Shown here in pieces: positions 1 through 12,638 of a DNA stretch of 64,000 nt; position 1 is the stretch's first letter, and every line of letters begins with the position of its first letter. The translations under genes and the position numbers were made by a program. This DNA is from Hyphomicrobiales bacterium (GTDB lineage: Bacteria > Pseudomonadota > Alphaproteobacteria > Rhizobiales > Rhizobiaceae): positions 1-64,000 of the forward strand of contig UBQX01000009.1 in assembly GCA_900467685.1 (NCBI GenBank), given 5' to 3'. The notes below the pieces were generated by a model. The model was given only the letters and a program-made list of their open reading frames with translations, ran no database searches and was not told where the DNA came from.

Positions 1-908
1 CAGGTCAGGTCGCCGCACTCTCGACCGGGCAGGTCGCAGAACTGACAACCGGTCAGGTCCGTGCCATGACGACGACGCAAGTCGCAGTCGTCACCACGGC
101 ACAGCTCGGCGCTCTGACCACGAACCAGGTCGCAGCGCTCAGCACCGACAATGTGGCGGCCCTGACGACCACGCAGCTCGGCGCGATCAAGCCGGCTTCG
201 CTGGGAGGCATCACCTCCGCCCAGATCGGTGCCTTGACGACCGGTCAGGTCGCAGCACTGACCACCGGCCAGGTCAATGCGCTGGGCTCGAGCCAGATGG
301 CAGCCTTCGTGACGGCGGACATCGCAGCCTTTACGACTTCCGAGGTTGCGGCGATCAGCACCAAGGCGATCACGGGTATCACCACGGCCGGTATCGCAAC
401 GCTGTCCACCGGTCAGGTTGCCGCGCTGACGACGGCTCAGATTGGCGCCCTGACAACGGGCCAGATCGCAGCGTTCACGACGGCACAGCTTGGCGCGCTG
501 ACAACAGGCCAGGTGGGTGCGCTCAGCTCCTCGCAGGTCGGTTCGATGACGACGACCGAGGTGGCTGCGCTGACGACCACGCAGGTGGCTGCTCTGAGCA
601 CGGCCGGTGTCGCAGGTCTCACGACCACGCAGATCGGCGCCATGACGACAGCGCAGACCGAAGCCCTGACGTCCTCGCAAGTGGCTGCCCTGCGCTCCAC
701 GCAGATCGCAGCGCTCGGTACCGATGATCTCGCCACCTTCACGACCGGCGATATCGCAGCGATCAGCACGACCGCGATCACCGGTCTTTCGACGACCGAC
801 ATCGCCCATCTGTCGAGCACGCAGCTGCAGGCGCTGAAGACCTCGCAGATCCAGGCCATGCTCGACGATCAGGTTGCGGCCGTCGTCGTCGCCTACCAGG
901 CGATCTGA
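1..908 (+). CDS. Thr/Ser-rich octapeptide-repeat protein, 5' end outside window
   Basis: The reading frame is open from base 3 without a start codon, so the gene begins upstream; about 301 codons are visible. Almost all of it is an uninterrupted array of about 36 eight-residue units with the pattern A-L-T/S-T-x-Q-V/I-A/G, which is 24 bp per unit, with no insertion or deletion between units. Hydrophobic residues recur at unit positions 2 and 7, and Thr or Ser fill positions 3 and 4. There is no Cys or Trp and very little charge. The array ends in a short non-repeat tail (DDQVAAVVVAYQAI). The regularity suggests a solenoid or fibrous secreted or surface protein, but no signal can be seen because the N-terminus is missing. 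I do not recognise a named family. The next gene is a GT41 glycosyltransferase, which makes this a plausible O-glycosylation substrate; that is inference. Confidence 0.85.
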   Translation, partial: GQVAALSTGQVAELTTGQVRAMTTTQVAVVTTAQLGALTTNQVAALSTDNVAALTTTQLGAIKPASLGGITSAQIGALTTGQVAALTTGQVNALGSSQMAAFVTADIAAFTTSEVAAISTKAITGITTAGIATLSTGQVAALTTAQIGALTTGQIAAFTTAQLGALTTGQVGALSSSQVGSMTTTEVAALTTTQVAALSTAGVAGLTTTQIGAMTTAQTEALTSSQVAALRSTQIAALGTDDLATFTTGDIAAISTTAITGLSTTDIAHLSSTQLQALKTSQIQAMLDDQVAAVVVAYQAI

Positions 909-1095
909 TCGGATCGAACTGACACACGGACATCAACGGGCGGGTGCCAGGCATCCGCCCGTTTTGCTGTGAATCTCCTGCGCGGTGGGCTTTAAGCGGC
1001 TTTCCATGGCAGGCTTAAGGCAAGCTCCTGCCGCTATTCATGTCGATGAAGACCCGACAAGGGTCACGCACGGACCGAATGGAATTGGGGGACGC

Positions 1096-4307
<3,212 letters not shown>

Positions 4308-4433
4308 CGCAGGCAACGCGCTCAGATGGCGTCGCCGGCAAGGGATAACCCGCAGCATCAGGTTGCCTTGAGCTTCCGGAGACGCATAAAGTCTCCGGAC
4401 TGAATCGACAGATCACCTCACAGGCAACAATCC

Positions 4434-5576
4434 ATGAGAATCCTGCACACGGCGGACCTTCATCTGGGCCGTCAGTTCAATGGCATTTCGCTCGACGACG
4501 ATCAGGCTCACGTGCTGGGCCAGATTGTCGAGGCGTTGAAGGAACACGATGCCGATGTGCTGATCGTGGCGGGTGACATCTACGACCGCGCCGCACCGCC
4601 GGCGAGCGCCGTGAGACAATTCAATGCCTTTCTGTCGCGCGTGGTGCAGGAGACGCGTGCCGCGATCGTGATGATTGCCGGCAACCACGACTCCGCCGAC
4701 CGCATTTCCTCCATGTGGAGCGTGCCCGACGTAAAGCGCGCGCTCATTCGCGGGGCGGTCAGTGCCGATGAAAAGGCGCTGGTGCTCGAGGACAGGTTTG
4801 GCAGCGTCGCCTTTTCCGCATTGCCCTTCAGTTACGAATACGCTGCGCGGGAATGTTTTGCCGACGAAACAATGGCGACGCCGGAGGACGTATTGAAGGC
4901 GCAGGTGGCGGGTGCGCGGCGCAACGTGCCGGACGGTGCGCGCTGGATTGTCGTTGCCCATGCCTTCGTGGCGGGTGGATCGGTCAGTGATAGCGAACGG
5001 TCTCTGGTGCGGGTCGGGGGCGTGGAGACCGTTTCTCCGGAGATTTTCGCTGGCGCGCATTATGTGGCGCTCGGGCATCTGCACAAGCCGCAGGCGGTGG
5101 GCGTTCCGCATATCCGCTATTCCGGCTCGCCGCTGGCCTTCGGTTTCGATGAAGCGGGTGCGGCCAAGTCGATGAGCCTTGTGGATATCGACGGTGCAGG
5201 CGCGGTGACGATCAGCCAGCTGCCGTTCAAGCCTCTGCGCAGCGTGAGGAGCATCAGGGGCAGGCATGCGGAGCTGCTTCTTGCCGAACCGTCGGATGAT
5301 TTCATCAGGATCGTCCTCACTGACGATGCGCCGGTGATTGATGGCATGAAGCGGTTGCGCGCCATTTTACCCAATGCCTGCGAGCTCCGTTACGAACGCG
5401 ATGCGCGCGCGCCGGAGATCAAGGCGCTGGGAGAGGGGCGTGCCGCGGTGACAGACCCGCTGGACGTCATTGCCGATTTTCTCGCCTTCGTGCGGGAGGA
5501 TGCCATGTCCGATGCCGAGCGAAACATTGCGGCACGCGGGCTTGATGATCTTCGGCAGGCGGAGGAATTGGCATGA
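4434..5576 (+). CDS. sbcD: Exonuclease subunit SbcD
   Basis: Nuclease subunit of the SbcCD (Mre11-Rad50-like) complex, which cleaves hairpins and protein-blocked DNA ends. It has 380 aa. The calcineurin-like phosphoesterase motifs are complete: DLHLGR near residue 7, GDIYDR near 46, GNHDS near 82, AHAF in mid-protein and GHLHKPQ, all metal ligands. The C-terminal cap, residues about 280-380, is the usual SbcC-interacting part. The stop overlaps the sbcC start (ATGA), so the subunits are co-translated. No strong Shine-Dalgarno is visible before the ATG, which follows directly on the first bases of a conserved N-terminus (MRILHTADLHLG). Confidence 0.95.
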   Translation: MRILHTADLHLGRQFNGISLDDDQAHVLGQIVEALKEHDADVLIVAGDIYDRAAPPASAVRQFNAFLSRVVQETRAAIVMIAGNHDSADRISSMWSVPDVKRALIRGAVSADEKALVLEDRFGSVAFSALPFSYEYAARECFADETMATPEDVLKAQVAGARRNVPDGARWIVVAHAFVAGGSVSDSERSLVRVGGVETVSPEIFAGAHYVALGHLHKPQAVGVPHIRYSGSPLAFGFDEAGAAKSMSLVDIDGAGAVTISQLPFKPLRSVRSIRGRHAELLLAEPSDDFIRIVLTDDAPVIDGMKRLRAILPNACELRYERDARAPEIKALGEGRAAVTDPLDVIADFLAFVREDAMSDAERNIAARGLDDLRQAEELA

Positions 5577-8500
5577 GACCGCTCAGGCTGACGATGCAGG
5601 CCTTCGGCCCCTATCCGGACAAGGTCGTTCTGGACTTTCGCGAGGCAGTCGAGGCCGGGCTGTTCGGCATTTACGGCCAGACCGGCTCCGGCAAATCCAC
5701 CATTTTCAGCGCGATGACCTTCGCGCTTTTCGGAGAGGCGGCGAAGGACGACCAGGATCCGGCATCACTGCGCTCCGACCACGCGGAAGCTGCCCTTCAG
5801 ACCGAGGTGGAGTTCGTTTTCGAGATCGGGGAAAAGCGCTTTGTCGTGCTGCGCCGCCCGGAACAGATGCGGCCGAAGCAGCGCGGCGATGGGGAAACCA
5901 AGAGCGCTCACGAAGCCTTTCTCTTTGACGCGACGGGCCTGTCGCTCGATGCGCTGACAGGCGAACAGCGCGGCAAGATCGTTGCCGAGAAGAAGGTCGG
6001 GCTGGTCGATGCGGCCGTGTCCGATCTGCTCGGCTATGGCGCCAGCCAGTTTCGTCAGATCGTCCTGCTGCCGCAGGGGCGTTTCGAGAAGTTCCTGGCC
6101 GCCAAGACGAAGGAGCGGCTGGATATTCTGCGCGACCTTTTCGATGTCTCGCTCTATCGCAACCTCGCCGCCAGGCTGAAGACGGATGCGGCGGAGGCCG
6201 AGCGGCATGTCATTGCAGAGCGCGAAATTTGCGCGCGGCGGCTGACCTCCGAAGGCTTCGAGAGCACGGATGCGCTGATGGCCGGGATCGCCGAGGCGGA
6301 GGACAATCTGGCAGTCCTGCGAGACAAGGAGGCTGGATTGCGGGAACAGTGGGCCGCAGCGCAGGCGACGCTGGAACAGGCGAGAATCGTCGAGCGGCAG
6401 TTCATAGATGCCGAGGACGCGCAAAGGCAGTTCGCCGCTCTTCTGGCCGGCAAGGCCGAGATGGATAACCTGGAAGAGCGGGTCGGCAGGGCGGAGCGGG
6501 CGCGGGTGCTGCGCGATGTCGAAAATGCCGTCACGGACGCTGCGAACGATGTGCGCAAGGCGCAGACGCTGCGGGGCGAGGCCGCGCAGGTGCTTGAGGA
6601 GGCCCTTGCGAAGAAGCTTGAAGCCGAAGTGGCGTTCAACGCGGAAGCCGCGCGGTCCATAGAGAACGATGCCTTGCGGCAGGAACTGGATGCTCTTGGT
6701 CGTTTTTCGCTTACGCTTGAGAAGGCGGAAGAGGTTGTGAAATTGCTTGCCGCTGCAAAGGAGGCGGAGCGTAAGGCCGAGGATGCTTGCGTTGCACGGC
6801 AGAAGCAGATCGACGTTGATCGCAATCGTGGCGAGGCGCTCGCCGGCAAGCTGAAGCTCGCCCGCGACAGCGATGGAAAGAGACGAGATATCAAGGCGCA
6901 GCTGGCTGAGTTGCAGACTACGCTTGCTGTGGCCGAGGCTTTCGAGAGCGCGGAAAGTGCCGTCGCGGTTGCCACGAAAACGCTGGACACCAAGGAAGGC
7001 GCACACAAGACGGCGCTGGATGTGGAGAGCGAGGCGCTTGGCGCTTTCGAGGCCGCCGAACAGGCGCTGGCGGAGGTGCAGGCCCTGCATCTCGCATCCC
7101 GGCTTGTTCCCGGTGAAGCTTGCCCGGTTTGCGGCGCGACCGACCATCCCATGCCGGCTCACGGGGAGATGGAGCACGCAGGTCTCGACAAGGCGTTTCG
7201 CGACACCAAGCTGGCGTGGCAGAAGGCGAGCGCCGAAACGCGGCTGACGGAACAGGCTCTTGCTGCAGCTCGAAGCGTTCTAGCAGAACGGCAGGAGCGC
7301 CTTGCCAGCCTTTCGAAGTCTGACACGACGGCGGAGGTCTTGAGGGCGCAGGTGAATGCAGCGGACTCTGCCTTGAAGGCGCTGGGTCCGGAGATCGATC
7401 TCGTCGGTCTTGAGAATGAGATCGAGCGGCTACGCAGCGAAATCGAGATCGGGCAGGCCGAGGCCGTTCGCCTTCGCGATGTCTGGAGCGAGTGCACGAA
7501 AGAGACGGCAGGCCTTCGCGGCAAGCTTGACGAGATGCTCTCTAATGTGCCTGAAGACTTACGCAATCGAGCACGTCTTTCCGAAAGGCAGGCGCGCCTG
7601 AACCTCGATCTGACACGACGGATGAAGGCGCGGGAGGATGCGGAAAAGGCAGCGTCCGCGAGCCGCGAGGCGGCGCTGCGGGCAGAGAAGGACATCGAAG
7701 CGGCCGTAACCAACCTTGATGCCTCTCTCGAGCGCCATCGCAGGTCTCTATCTCTGTTTCAAGAACGGCTTACGGAAGCGGGGCTCGAGGAGGGCGAATA
7801 TCGCGACCTCAAAACCGTCTTTGATACGATCGAAGCCGATCGCGCGAAAATCGAGACGTATCGACGACAACTGGCAACCGTCGAGGATGCCGCGAAGAAG
7901 GCAGCCGATCTTGTTGCCGGCCTGGAGCGCCCGGATGTCGCAGGTTTCGGGGCTGCGAAAGAGGAGGCGGAGCGGCAGGTCAATGATGCGGTCAGGAGCC
8001 GCTCGCAGGCTGAACATATGCTCGACCACCGCGTGAAGCTTCGCGACTCGCTGGCCGAGGCGCTGCGCAAGCTCGATGAGGCGGAAGCAGCATCCGGCCC
8101 GCTTCGCAACCTCGCGGCACTCGTGAACGGCGACAATCCCCAGAAGCTCGACCTGGAGACCTTTGCCATCGGGGCGATGTTCGATCAGGTTCTCGCCGCC
8201 GCCAACATGCGGCTGGGGCCCATGACCGCGCACCGCTACCGGCTGGAGCGCGATCTGGAGGGTGGCGGTCGCGGACGGCGCGGGCTGGGCATCCAGGCCT
8301 TCGACAGCCACACCGGCAAGGCGCGTCCCACGGCCACGCTGTCAGGCGGCGAGACCTTCATCGCGGCGCTGGCGCTTGCACTGGGGCTTGCGGATGTTGT
8401 CGAAAGCGCCAGCGGCAAGGTGCGGCTTGATACGATCTTCATCGACGAAGGCTTCGGAAGTCTCGACACGGAGAATGGTTCCGGCACGCTGGACATCGTG

Positions 8501-8647
8501 CTTCAGGTGCTGGGCACGCTCGTCAGCCAGAACCGCGCCGTCGGCCTCATTTCGCATGTGCCGCTGGTGCAGGAGGCGATCCCCAATGGATTCTATGTTC
8601 GCAAACAACTCACGGGCAGCAGCGTTGAAACACGGGGCGTGATCTAG
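5573..8647 (+). CDS. sbcC: Exonuclease subunit SbcC (SMC-like ATPase)
   Basis: ATPase partner of SbcD, 1024 aa. The Walker A sequence GQTGSGKST lies near residue 34. A long, Glu/Ala/Lys-rich coiled coil runs from about 190 to 850 and is broken near residue 516 by the zinc hook CPVCGATDHP, whose CxxC dimerises two molecules. The ABC signature LSGGE is near 922 and Walker B (DTIFIDEGFGS) near 953. All parts of a Rad50-type protein are therefore present and intact. It lies in an operon with sbcD by a 4-bp overlap and converges on the RpiR gene with only 17 bp between stops. Confidence 0.95.
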   Translation: MRPLRLTMQAFGPYPDKVVLDFREAVEAGLFGIYGQTGSGKSTIFSAMTFALFGEAAKDDQDPASLRSDHAEAALQTEVEFVFEIGEKRFVVLRRPEQMRPKQRGDGETKSAHEAFLFDATGLSLDALTGEQRGKIVAEKKVGLVDAAVSDLLGYGASQFRQIVLLPQGRFEKFLAAKTKERLDILRDLFDVSLYRNLAARLKTDAAEAERHVIAEREICARRLTSEGFESTDALMAGIAEAEDNLAVLRDKEAGLREQWAAAQATLEQARIVERQFIDAEDAQRQFAALLAGKAEMDNLEERVGRAERARVLRDVENAVTDAANDVRKAQTLRGEAAQVLEEALAKKLEAEVAFNAEAARSIENDALRQELDALGRFSLTLEKAEEVVKLLAAAKEAERKAEDACVARQKQIDVDRNRGEALAGKLKLARDSDGKRRDIKAQLAELQTTLAVAEAFESAESAVAVATKTLDTKEGAHKTALDVESEALGAFEAAEQALAEVQALHLASRLVPGEACPVCGATDHPMPAHGEMEHAGLDKAFRDTKLAWQKASAETRLTEQALAAARSVLAERQERLASLSKSDTTAEVLRAQVNAADSALKALGPEIDLVGLENEIERLRSEIEIGQAEAVRLRDVWSECTKETAGLRGKLDEMLSNVPEDLRNRARLSERQARLNLDLTRRMKAREDAEKAASASREAALRAEKDIEAAVTNLDASLERHRRSLSLFQERLTEAGLEEGEYRDLKTVFDTIEADRAKIETYRRQLATVEDAAKKAADLVAGLERPDVAGFGAAKEEAERQVNDAVRSRSQAEHMLDHRVKLRDSLAEALRKLDEAEAASGPLRNLAALVNGDNPQKLDLETFAIGAMFDQVLAAANMRLGPMTAHRYRLERDLEGGGRGRRGLGIQAFDSHTGKARPTATLSGGETFIAALALALGLADVVESASGKVRLDTIFIDEGFGSLDTENGSGTLDIVLQVLGTLVSQNRAVGLISHVPLVQEAIPNGFYVRKQLTGSSVETRGVI

Positions 8648-8664
8648 CGAGGAACAAGCAGCGT

Positions 8665-9516
8665 CTACTCGATGAAATTGCTGAAGAGGTCCTGCGACAC
8701 GGAAAACCTGTCGATATGGGCCTTCGCCCGATCGCCCAACTCGGCAATGACGTCCTGGATCAGGATGTTCAGGCCGAAATTGATGCCAACGGGAAGGCCT
8801 AGGAAGTAGTAGGACTCGCTCGGGAACGCGATCACCTTGTCGGTAATGTCGTTTGCCCATTCGCAGAATTCGTCGCAGAAGACGATCACTTCCGCGCCGC
8901 GGTCGCGGGCTGCCTGCGCCAGCCTGGGTCCGTTCGCACCGTAACGGAACGTGTCGATGATGATGAGCGCTTTTGACGTCGCGTCGCTGGAGAAGAACTC
9001 GCCATAGACCCCGTCCGATCCATCAAGCGCCACGACGTTGTTGCGCACATAGCGAAGCCGCATGCTCAAGCCTGCCGCCAGATAATGCATCGTCTGGAAG
9101 CCGACGGCAAAGACGCCTTCGGATTCGGCGACCGCCTGAACCACCTGTCTCCAGCGTTCGGTTTCCCGGTGCTTCAGGGCGTGGTTGATGCCTGCCAGCG
9201 CCACCTGCTGATCGCTGCCGAAGTCGCGAGACATTCTCGCGGTGCTGAAATCGTCGAACCTGTGGCCGATCCGGCTGGCTCCCGGTCCGTAAAGCTCCAC
9301 CTTGATCTGCGTCTTCGCGTCCGATGAACTCTCGTAGCCGAGCTTCTTGAAAAAGCGGCTGACCGTCATGGGGCTGACATTGAGCTTCTTGGCGATCTCG
9401 GCGCTCGATTCGATGGCAACGGCTTCCGGGCGCGACAGGATATAGTTGGCGACGCGCTGCTCAAGCCTGGTGAGCGATTTGCCGGCTGACGCAATGGCCT
9501 GCGCGAGCTCTGTCAT
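8665..9516 (-). CDS. RpiR/MurR-family transcriptional regulator
   Basis: 283-aa repressor-type regulator. Residues 1-77 form the HTH_6 domain (NVSPMTVSRFFKKLGY is the recognition region), and residues about 110-250 form a SIS sugar-isomerase fold, which in this family usually binds phosphosugars. Some alphaproteobacterial members instead control amino-acid or polyol catabolism. The start at 9516 is chosen because GGGAGG sits 8 nt upstream; an in-frame extension to 9582 has no such site. It is divergent from the DadA-like gene, so control of that gene, and of itself, is the simplest reading. The ligand is unknown. Confidence 0.88.
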   Translation of the reverse strand: MTELAQAIASAGKSLTRLEQRVANYILSRPEAVAIESSAEIAKKLNVSPMTVSRFFKKLGYESSSDAKTQIKVELYGPGASRIGHRFDDFSTARMSRDFGSDQQVALAGINHALKHRETERWRQVVQAVAESEGVFAVGFQTMHYLAAGLSMRLRYVRNNVVALDGSDGVYGEFFSSDATSKALIIIDTFRYGANGPRLAQAARDRGAEVIVFCDEFCEWANDITDKVIAFPSESYYFLGLPVGINFGLNILIQDVIAELGDRAKAHIDRFSVSQDLFSNFIE

Positions 9517-9891
9517 TGCGTCTTGCCTCCCTGCAAAATCGATAGCGGCCTTGCACTGCGCCAGCAGGCGCGCGTTCCCCACTGCTGCTTCTATCCCCGT
9601 TCGCTCTGGCCCGACAAGCCGGTTTCTGGTTGGACCGCAACGCTTCCGATGCTCGAAGTCGTACGTCGGGATTTCTTCATTGGCCGCTCCGGTCCGGCAG
9701 CGTTGAGTTCCATCAAAATGATACCCTGGGACCGTAATGGTGTTGACTGATATGAACGTATCATTTTACAGATTGTGCAACGAACAAACGGGAAGATCCA
9801 AGGCAATGCAAACCAGCGTTCCACAAGCACAACACCTCTCGAGGTGGTGAGGCTCGCGGACAACGCTTTTCCTTCCAGAGTGGACAACAAG
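9517..9891. other. Divergent intergenic region between the RpiR and DadA-like genes
   Basis: About 375 bp without a convincing gene. Short frames here lack Shine-Dalgarno sites and family features. It must hold promoters for both flanking genes and probably the RpiR operator. The right half, about 9735-9780, is locally AT-rich, as expected near a promoter, but I could not pick out a clear operator repeat. Confidence 0.5.
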
Positions 9892-11148
9892 ATGAAAGTA
9901 ATTGTTCTCGGCGCCGGTATTGTCGGCGTGACTTCGGCTTATGAACTCGCCAAGGCGGGCCATGAAGTGACGGTGGTCGACCGCCAGCCCGGGCCGGCGC
10001 TGGAGACGAGCTTTGCCAATGCCGGCGAGGTCTCCTTTGGCTACTGCTCGCCCTGGGCGGCTCCGGGCATCCCGATGAAGGCGATGAAATGGCTGTTCAT
10101 GGAACATGCGCCGCTCATCCTGCGACCCAAGATCGACGCGGCGATGATCTCCTGGATGATCAAGATGCTCTCCAACTGCACCTCGGGGCGCTACGCGATC
10201 AACAAGAGCCGGATGCTGAGGCTTGCCGATTATAGCCGCGTGTCGCTCGCAGCCCTTCGCGCCGAGACCGGCATTGCCTATGACGAGCGGATGCAGGGCA
10301 CGTTGCAGCTGTTCCGGACCGAGAAGCAGCTTGAGGCCTCCGCCAAGGACGTGAAGGCGCTCGCAGCTGACGGCATTCCTTATGAAGTTCTGGATCCGGA
10401 AGGCTGCGTTCGCGCCGAACCGGCGCTGAAGCATGTTCGCGAGAAGATCGTGGGCGGGCTTTTGACGCCGAAGGACGAGACGGGCGACTGCTTCAAGTTT
10501 TCGAATGCACTCGCCCTCAAGGCCGCCGAGATGGGCGTGACCTTCCGCTATGGCAGCATCGTGCGCAGCATCGATGTCCAGGGTGGCAAGGTGCGCGGCG
10601 TCGTGACGGCGCATGGCCGGATCGATGCGGATGCGGTGGTGGTGGCGCTCGGCAGCTTCTCGCCGCTTCTGGTGCGGCCTCATGGCATTCGCCTTCCGGT
10701 CTATCCGGTCAAGGGCTATTCGCTGACCATCCCGATTGTCGATGCGGCCCGCGCGCCGGAATCAACCGTGATGGACGAGACCTACAAGATTGCGATCACC
10801 CGTCTCGGAGACCGTATCCGCGTCGGCGGCATGGCGGAAATCTCGGGCTATACCAACGACCTCGGTGAGCCGCGCCGGCTGACGCTGGAACATTCCGTCA
10901 CCGATCTCTTCCCCGGCGGCGATATTTCCAAGGCCGCCTTCTGGTCGGGCCTGCGTCCGATGACGCCGGATGGCACGCCGGTCATTGGCCCGACCAAGGT
11001 TCAGGGCCTCTTCCTCAATACCGGCCACGGCACCCTGGGCTGGACGATGAGCTCTGGCTCCGCCCGCGTGATCGCCGACCTCGTGTCCGGCCGCAAGCCG
11101 GAGATCGACGCGACGGATCTTGCGATTGCACGCTACGGAGCGCGTTGA
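9892..11148 (+). CDS. dadA: DadA-type FAD-dependent D-amino-acid dehydrogenase
   Basis: 418-aa flavoprotein oxidoreductase that would oxidatively deaminate D-amino acids to 2-oxo acids, passing electrons to the respiratory chain. It starts with a dinucleotide fold ([21 protein letters not shown]). Further family features are the segment [12 protein letters not shown] near residue 40, PVKGYSLT in mid-protein, and the C-terminal FAD contact [13 protein letters not shown]. Length and order match DadA. The ATG at 9892 fits the family N-terminus; an upstream in-frame ATG at 9775 would add 39 unlike residues. It is divergent from an RpiR regulator, and a strong terminator follows. Substrate range (D-Ala, D-Pro and others) is not decidable, so the symbol is tentative. 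Confidence 0.88.
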   Translation: MKVIVLGAGIVGVTSAYELAKAGHEVTVVDRQPGPALETSFANAGEVSFGYCSPWAAPGIPMKAMKWLFMEHAPLILRPKIDAAMISWMIKMLSNCTSGRYAINKSRMLRLADYSRVSLAALRAETGIAYDERMQGTLQLFRTEKQLEASAKDVKALAADGIPYEVLDPEGCVRAEPALKHVREKIVGGLLTPKDETGDCFKFSNALALKAAEMGVTFRYGSIVRSIDVQGGKVRGVVTAHGRIDADAVVVALGSFSPLLVRPHGIRLPVYPVKGYSLTIPIVDAARAPESTVMDETYKIAITRLGDRIRVGGMAEISGYTNDLGEPRRLTLEHSVTDLFPGGDISKAAFWSGLRPMTPDGTPVIGPTKVQGLFLNTGHGTLGWTMSSGSARVIADLVSGRKPEIDATDLAIARYGAR

Positions 11149-11174
11149 GCGGCAACGTGCCAAAGACATAATCG

Positions 11175-11204
11175 CGCCGCCGGCTCGCCACCGGCGGCGT
11201 TTTT
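11175..11204 (+). terminator. Rho-independent terminator after dadA
   Basis: A perfect 9-bp stem (CGCCGCCGG / CCGGCGGCG) with a 7-nt loop is followed by five T residues, 26 bp after the dadA stop. Confidence 0.9.
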
Positions 11205-11353
11205 CATTGGCGATGCTGCGGCTGGCGATCTGCATGAAGCCGACGAAGTAGGGTCGACGCCTCAGACGGCGCGCGAGATCGCGCAGACAACAGATCATGC
11301 TACGGTTCAGGCGTCTCTGCAGAACCGCCAGACACCTCACGGCAATGGTGAAT

Positions 11354-11725
11354 TCAGGCTTCAGCAGTTTCCCGAACGTCATCCAGGAGAAAATGCACAA
11401 TCACAAAGCGTGACGTATAGTGCCGGCCGCTATCCGACACGTTCTCTACGCTTCCCCCGTCGGACGGATGCCATTTCTGATAATGGGGGTTGCTGGTGAT
11501 CAGCGTGATCGCCTTGCCTGAAAGCCGTCCGCCAAGTCGATAGCGAGCCTCGGCAAGAGGCCAGATCTTCTCGAAATCCTCCTGGCTGATACGCGCCTTC
11601 AAAGCCCTCCGTGTCGTTGCCTTCTTTGGCGAACCATCTTCATGCGTCACGGGCGGAATATGAAGCTCCACCTCTTCCGCTTCATCCAAGAGAAAGGCGT
11701 ATTCGTCTGGCCACATCCGTCTCAC
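11354..11725 (-). CDS. Hypothetical protein, 123 aa
   Basis: A GTG start at 11725 is preceded at about 6-nt spacing by GGGAGGA, so the frame is probably real. The product is soluble and mixed-charge, with an acidic N-terminal part (DEAEEVELHIPP), then a basic stretch (KKATTRRALKARI) and a helical middle (EDFEKIWPLAEARYRL). No motif or family is recognised. It lies at the downstream border of the arsenic island on the same strand, but 254 bp after the OsmC gene, so co-transcription is uncertain. Confidence 0.6.
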   Translation of the reverse strand: MRRMWPDEYAFLLDEAEEVELHIPPVTHEDGSPKKATTRRALKARISQEDFEKIWPLAEARYRLGGRLSGKAITLITSNPHYQKWHPSDGGSVENVSDSGRHYTSRFVIVHFLLDDVRETAEA

Positions 11726-11979
11726 GTATCACTCCTCCCAAAGCTATCCGCAGAGACAAAAATTGTAGCGGTAATTTCGTGGGAGGCAATCCGTAAACGC
11801 CGAATTGCAGCGGATGCTCCCCACCGGGTGGATGTTCGGGCAGCGCTCAAGCGCATGAGGTTCAGGCGCTGGCGCGTATCCGGCACGTCTGGCGCTGGCA
11901 ACACCGACGCGGCTTCAGCCGAAACCGGTGACTCCATCGATGCCACCACGTCCGCGAGGCCTGCAACCAAGGCGTTGCT

Positions 11980-12387
11980 TCAAGAGCCTCTGGAAATCGT
12001 CCCTTCGAGCGCAAGCGCTTCCTCCACCGTGTTCGAGATCGTGCCGTACTTCCGCACGTTCCGATGCAGGAGATCGAGACGCTGTTCTGTTTCGTCGGTA
12101 TCGAAGATCAACTCGTAGGTGATCGACACCATTTTCGGAGGGCTGTCCTGCCGCACACCGTGCAGCTTGACCCTGACACCGCGGAGTTCGAATTGAAGCA
12201 TCGGCGTGACACGCTCGATACCCTTGATGATGCAGGCGGCAACAGACGCCAACAAAAGTTCTGCCGGATTGAACGCATCCAGCCGACCGGAAAGATCTGT
12301 ATCCAGGATGATCTTTGCATCCTTGGTGGTGGCGACGCTGCCATGCGCGTCGCTGCGGTGCGCTTCGACGGTATAGTCCAGCATCAC
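11980..12387 (-). CDS. OsmC/Ohr-like family protein
   Basis: 135 aa. It has an OsmC-like fold, with an N-terminal strand region, then FNPAELLLASVAACI, a helix typical of the family that carries one of the reactive cysteines, and a C-terminal strand-helix segment with a YELIFDTDE-like stretch. The second conserved cysteine of peroxide-reducing OsmC/Ohr is not obvious, so peroxidase activity is uncertain. The start overlaps the stop of the small thioredoxin-like gene (ATGA), which places it at the end of the arsR-arsP transcription unit. A thiol-redox role linked to arsenicals is plausible from context only. Confidence 0.82.
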   Translation of the reverse strand: MMLDYTVEAHRSDAHGSVATTKDAKIILDTDLSGRLDAFNPAELLLASVAACIIKGIERVTPMLQFELRGVRVKLHGVRQDSPPKMVSITYELIFDTDETEQRLDLLHRNVRKYGTISNTVEEALALEGTISRGS

Positions 12388-12620
12388 GCGGCCAGCCAGG
12401 TTGTCAGGTCTTCGGATTTCGGCAATCCACCCGCATGGACGACCTTGCCGTCAATGACGATGCCGGGCGTCGAGGCGATGCCGTAGCCTGCGATTTCGGC
12501 ATAGTCCGTCACCTTCTCGACCTTGACGTCAATGCCGAGGCGGGCGGCTTCGGCTTTGACCATGTCTTCGGTCTGCTGGCAACGCTTGCAGCCGGGGCCG
12601 AGCACCTTGATGTCTTTCAT
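12384..12620 (-). CDS. Small thioredoxin-like (glutaredoxin-size) redox protein
   Basis: 78 aa. A CxxC pair, C-K-R-C, sits at residues 11-14 after the first beta strand (IKVLGPGC), and the cis-proline region STPGIVIDGK is in place. It matches the short redox-active disulfide protein type found beside DUF318/ArsP permeases. It probably reduces a partner thiol or handles the arsenical before export. It is downstream of arsP by 18 bp and overlaps the OsmC-family gene by 4 bp. Confidence 0.85.
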   Translation of the reverse strand: MKDIKVLGPGCKRCQQTEDMVKAEAARLGIDVKVEKVTDYAEIAGYGIASTPGIVIDGKVVHAGGLPKSEDLTTWLAA

Positions 12621-12638
12621 GGAACCAGTCCTTCCGAT

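Noticed and set aside
437-859. Minus-strand frame opposite the octapeptide repeats
   Set aside because: It is long only because the 24-bp repeat has no stop in that frame; the protein is a Cys/Val-rich antisense artefact.
1-908. Pentapeptide-repeat or RTX protein
   Set aside because: The period is eight, not five or nine, and the A(D/N)LxX and GGxGxDxUx patterns are absent.
5765-7177. 470-aa minus-strand frame inside sbcC
   Set aside because: High-GC shadow of the coiled-coil coding sequence; no ribosome site or family.
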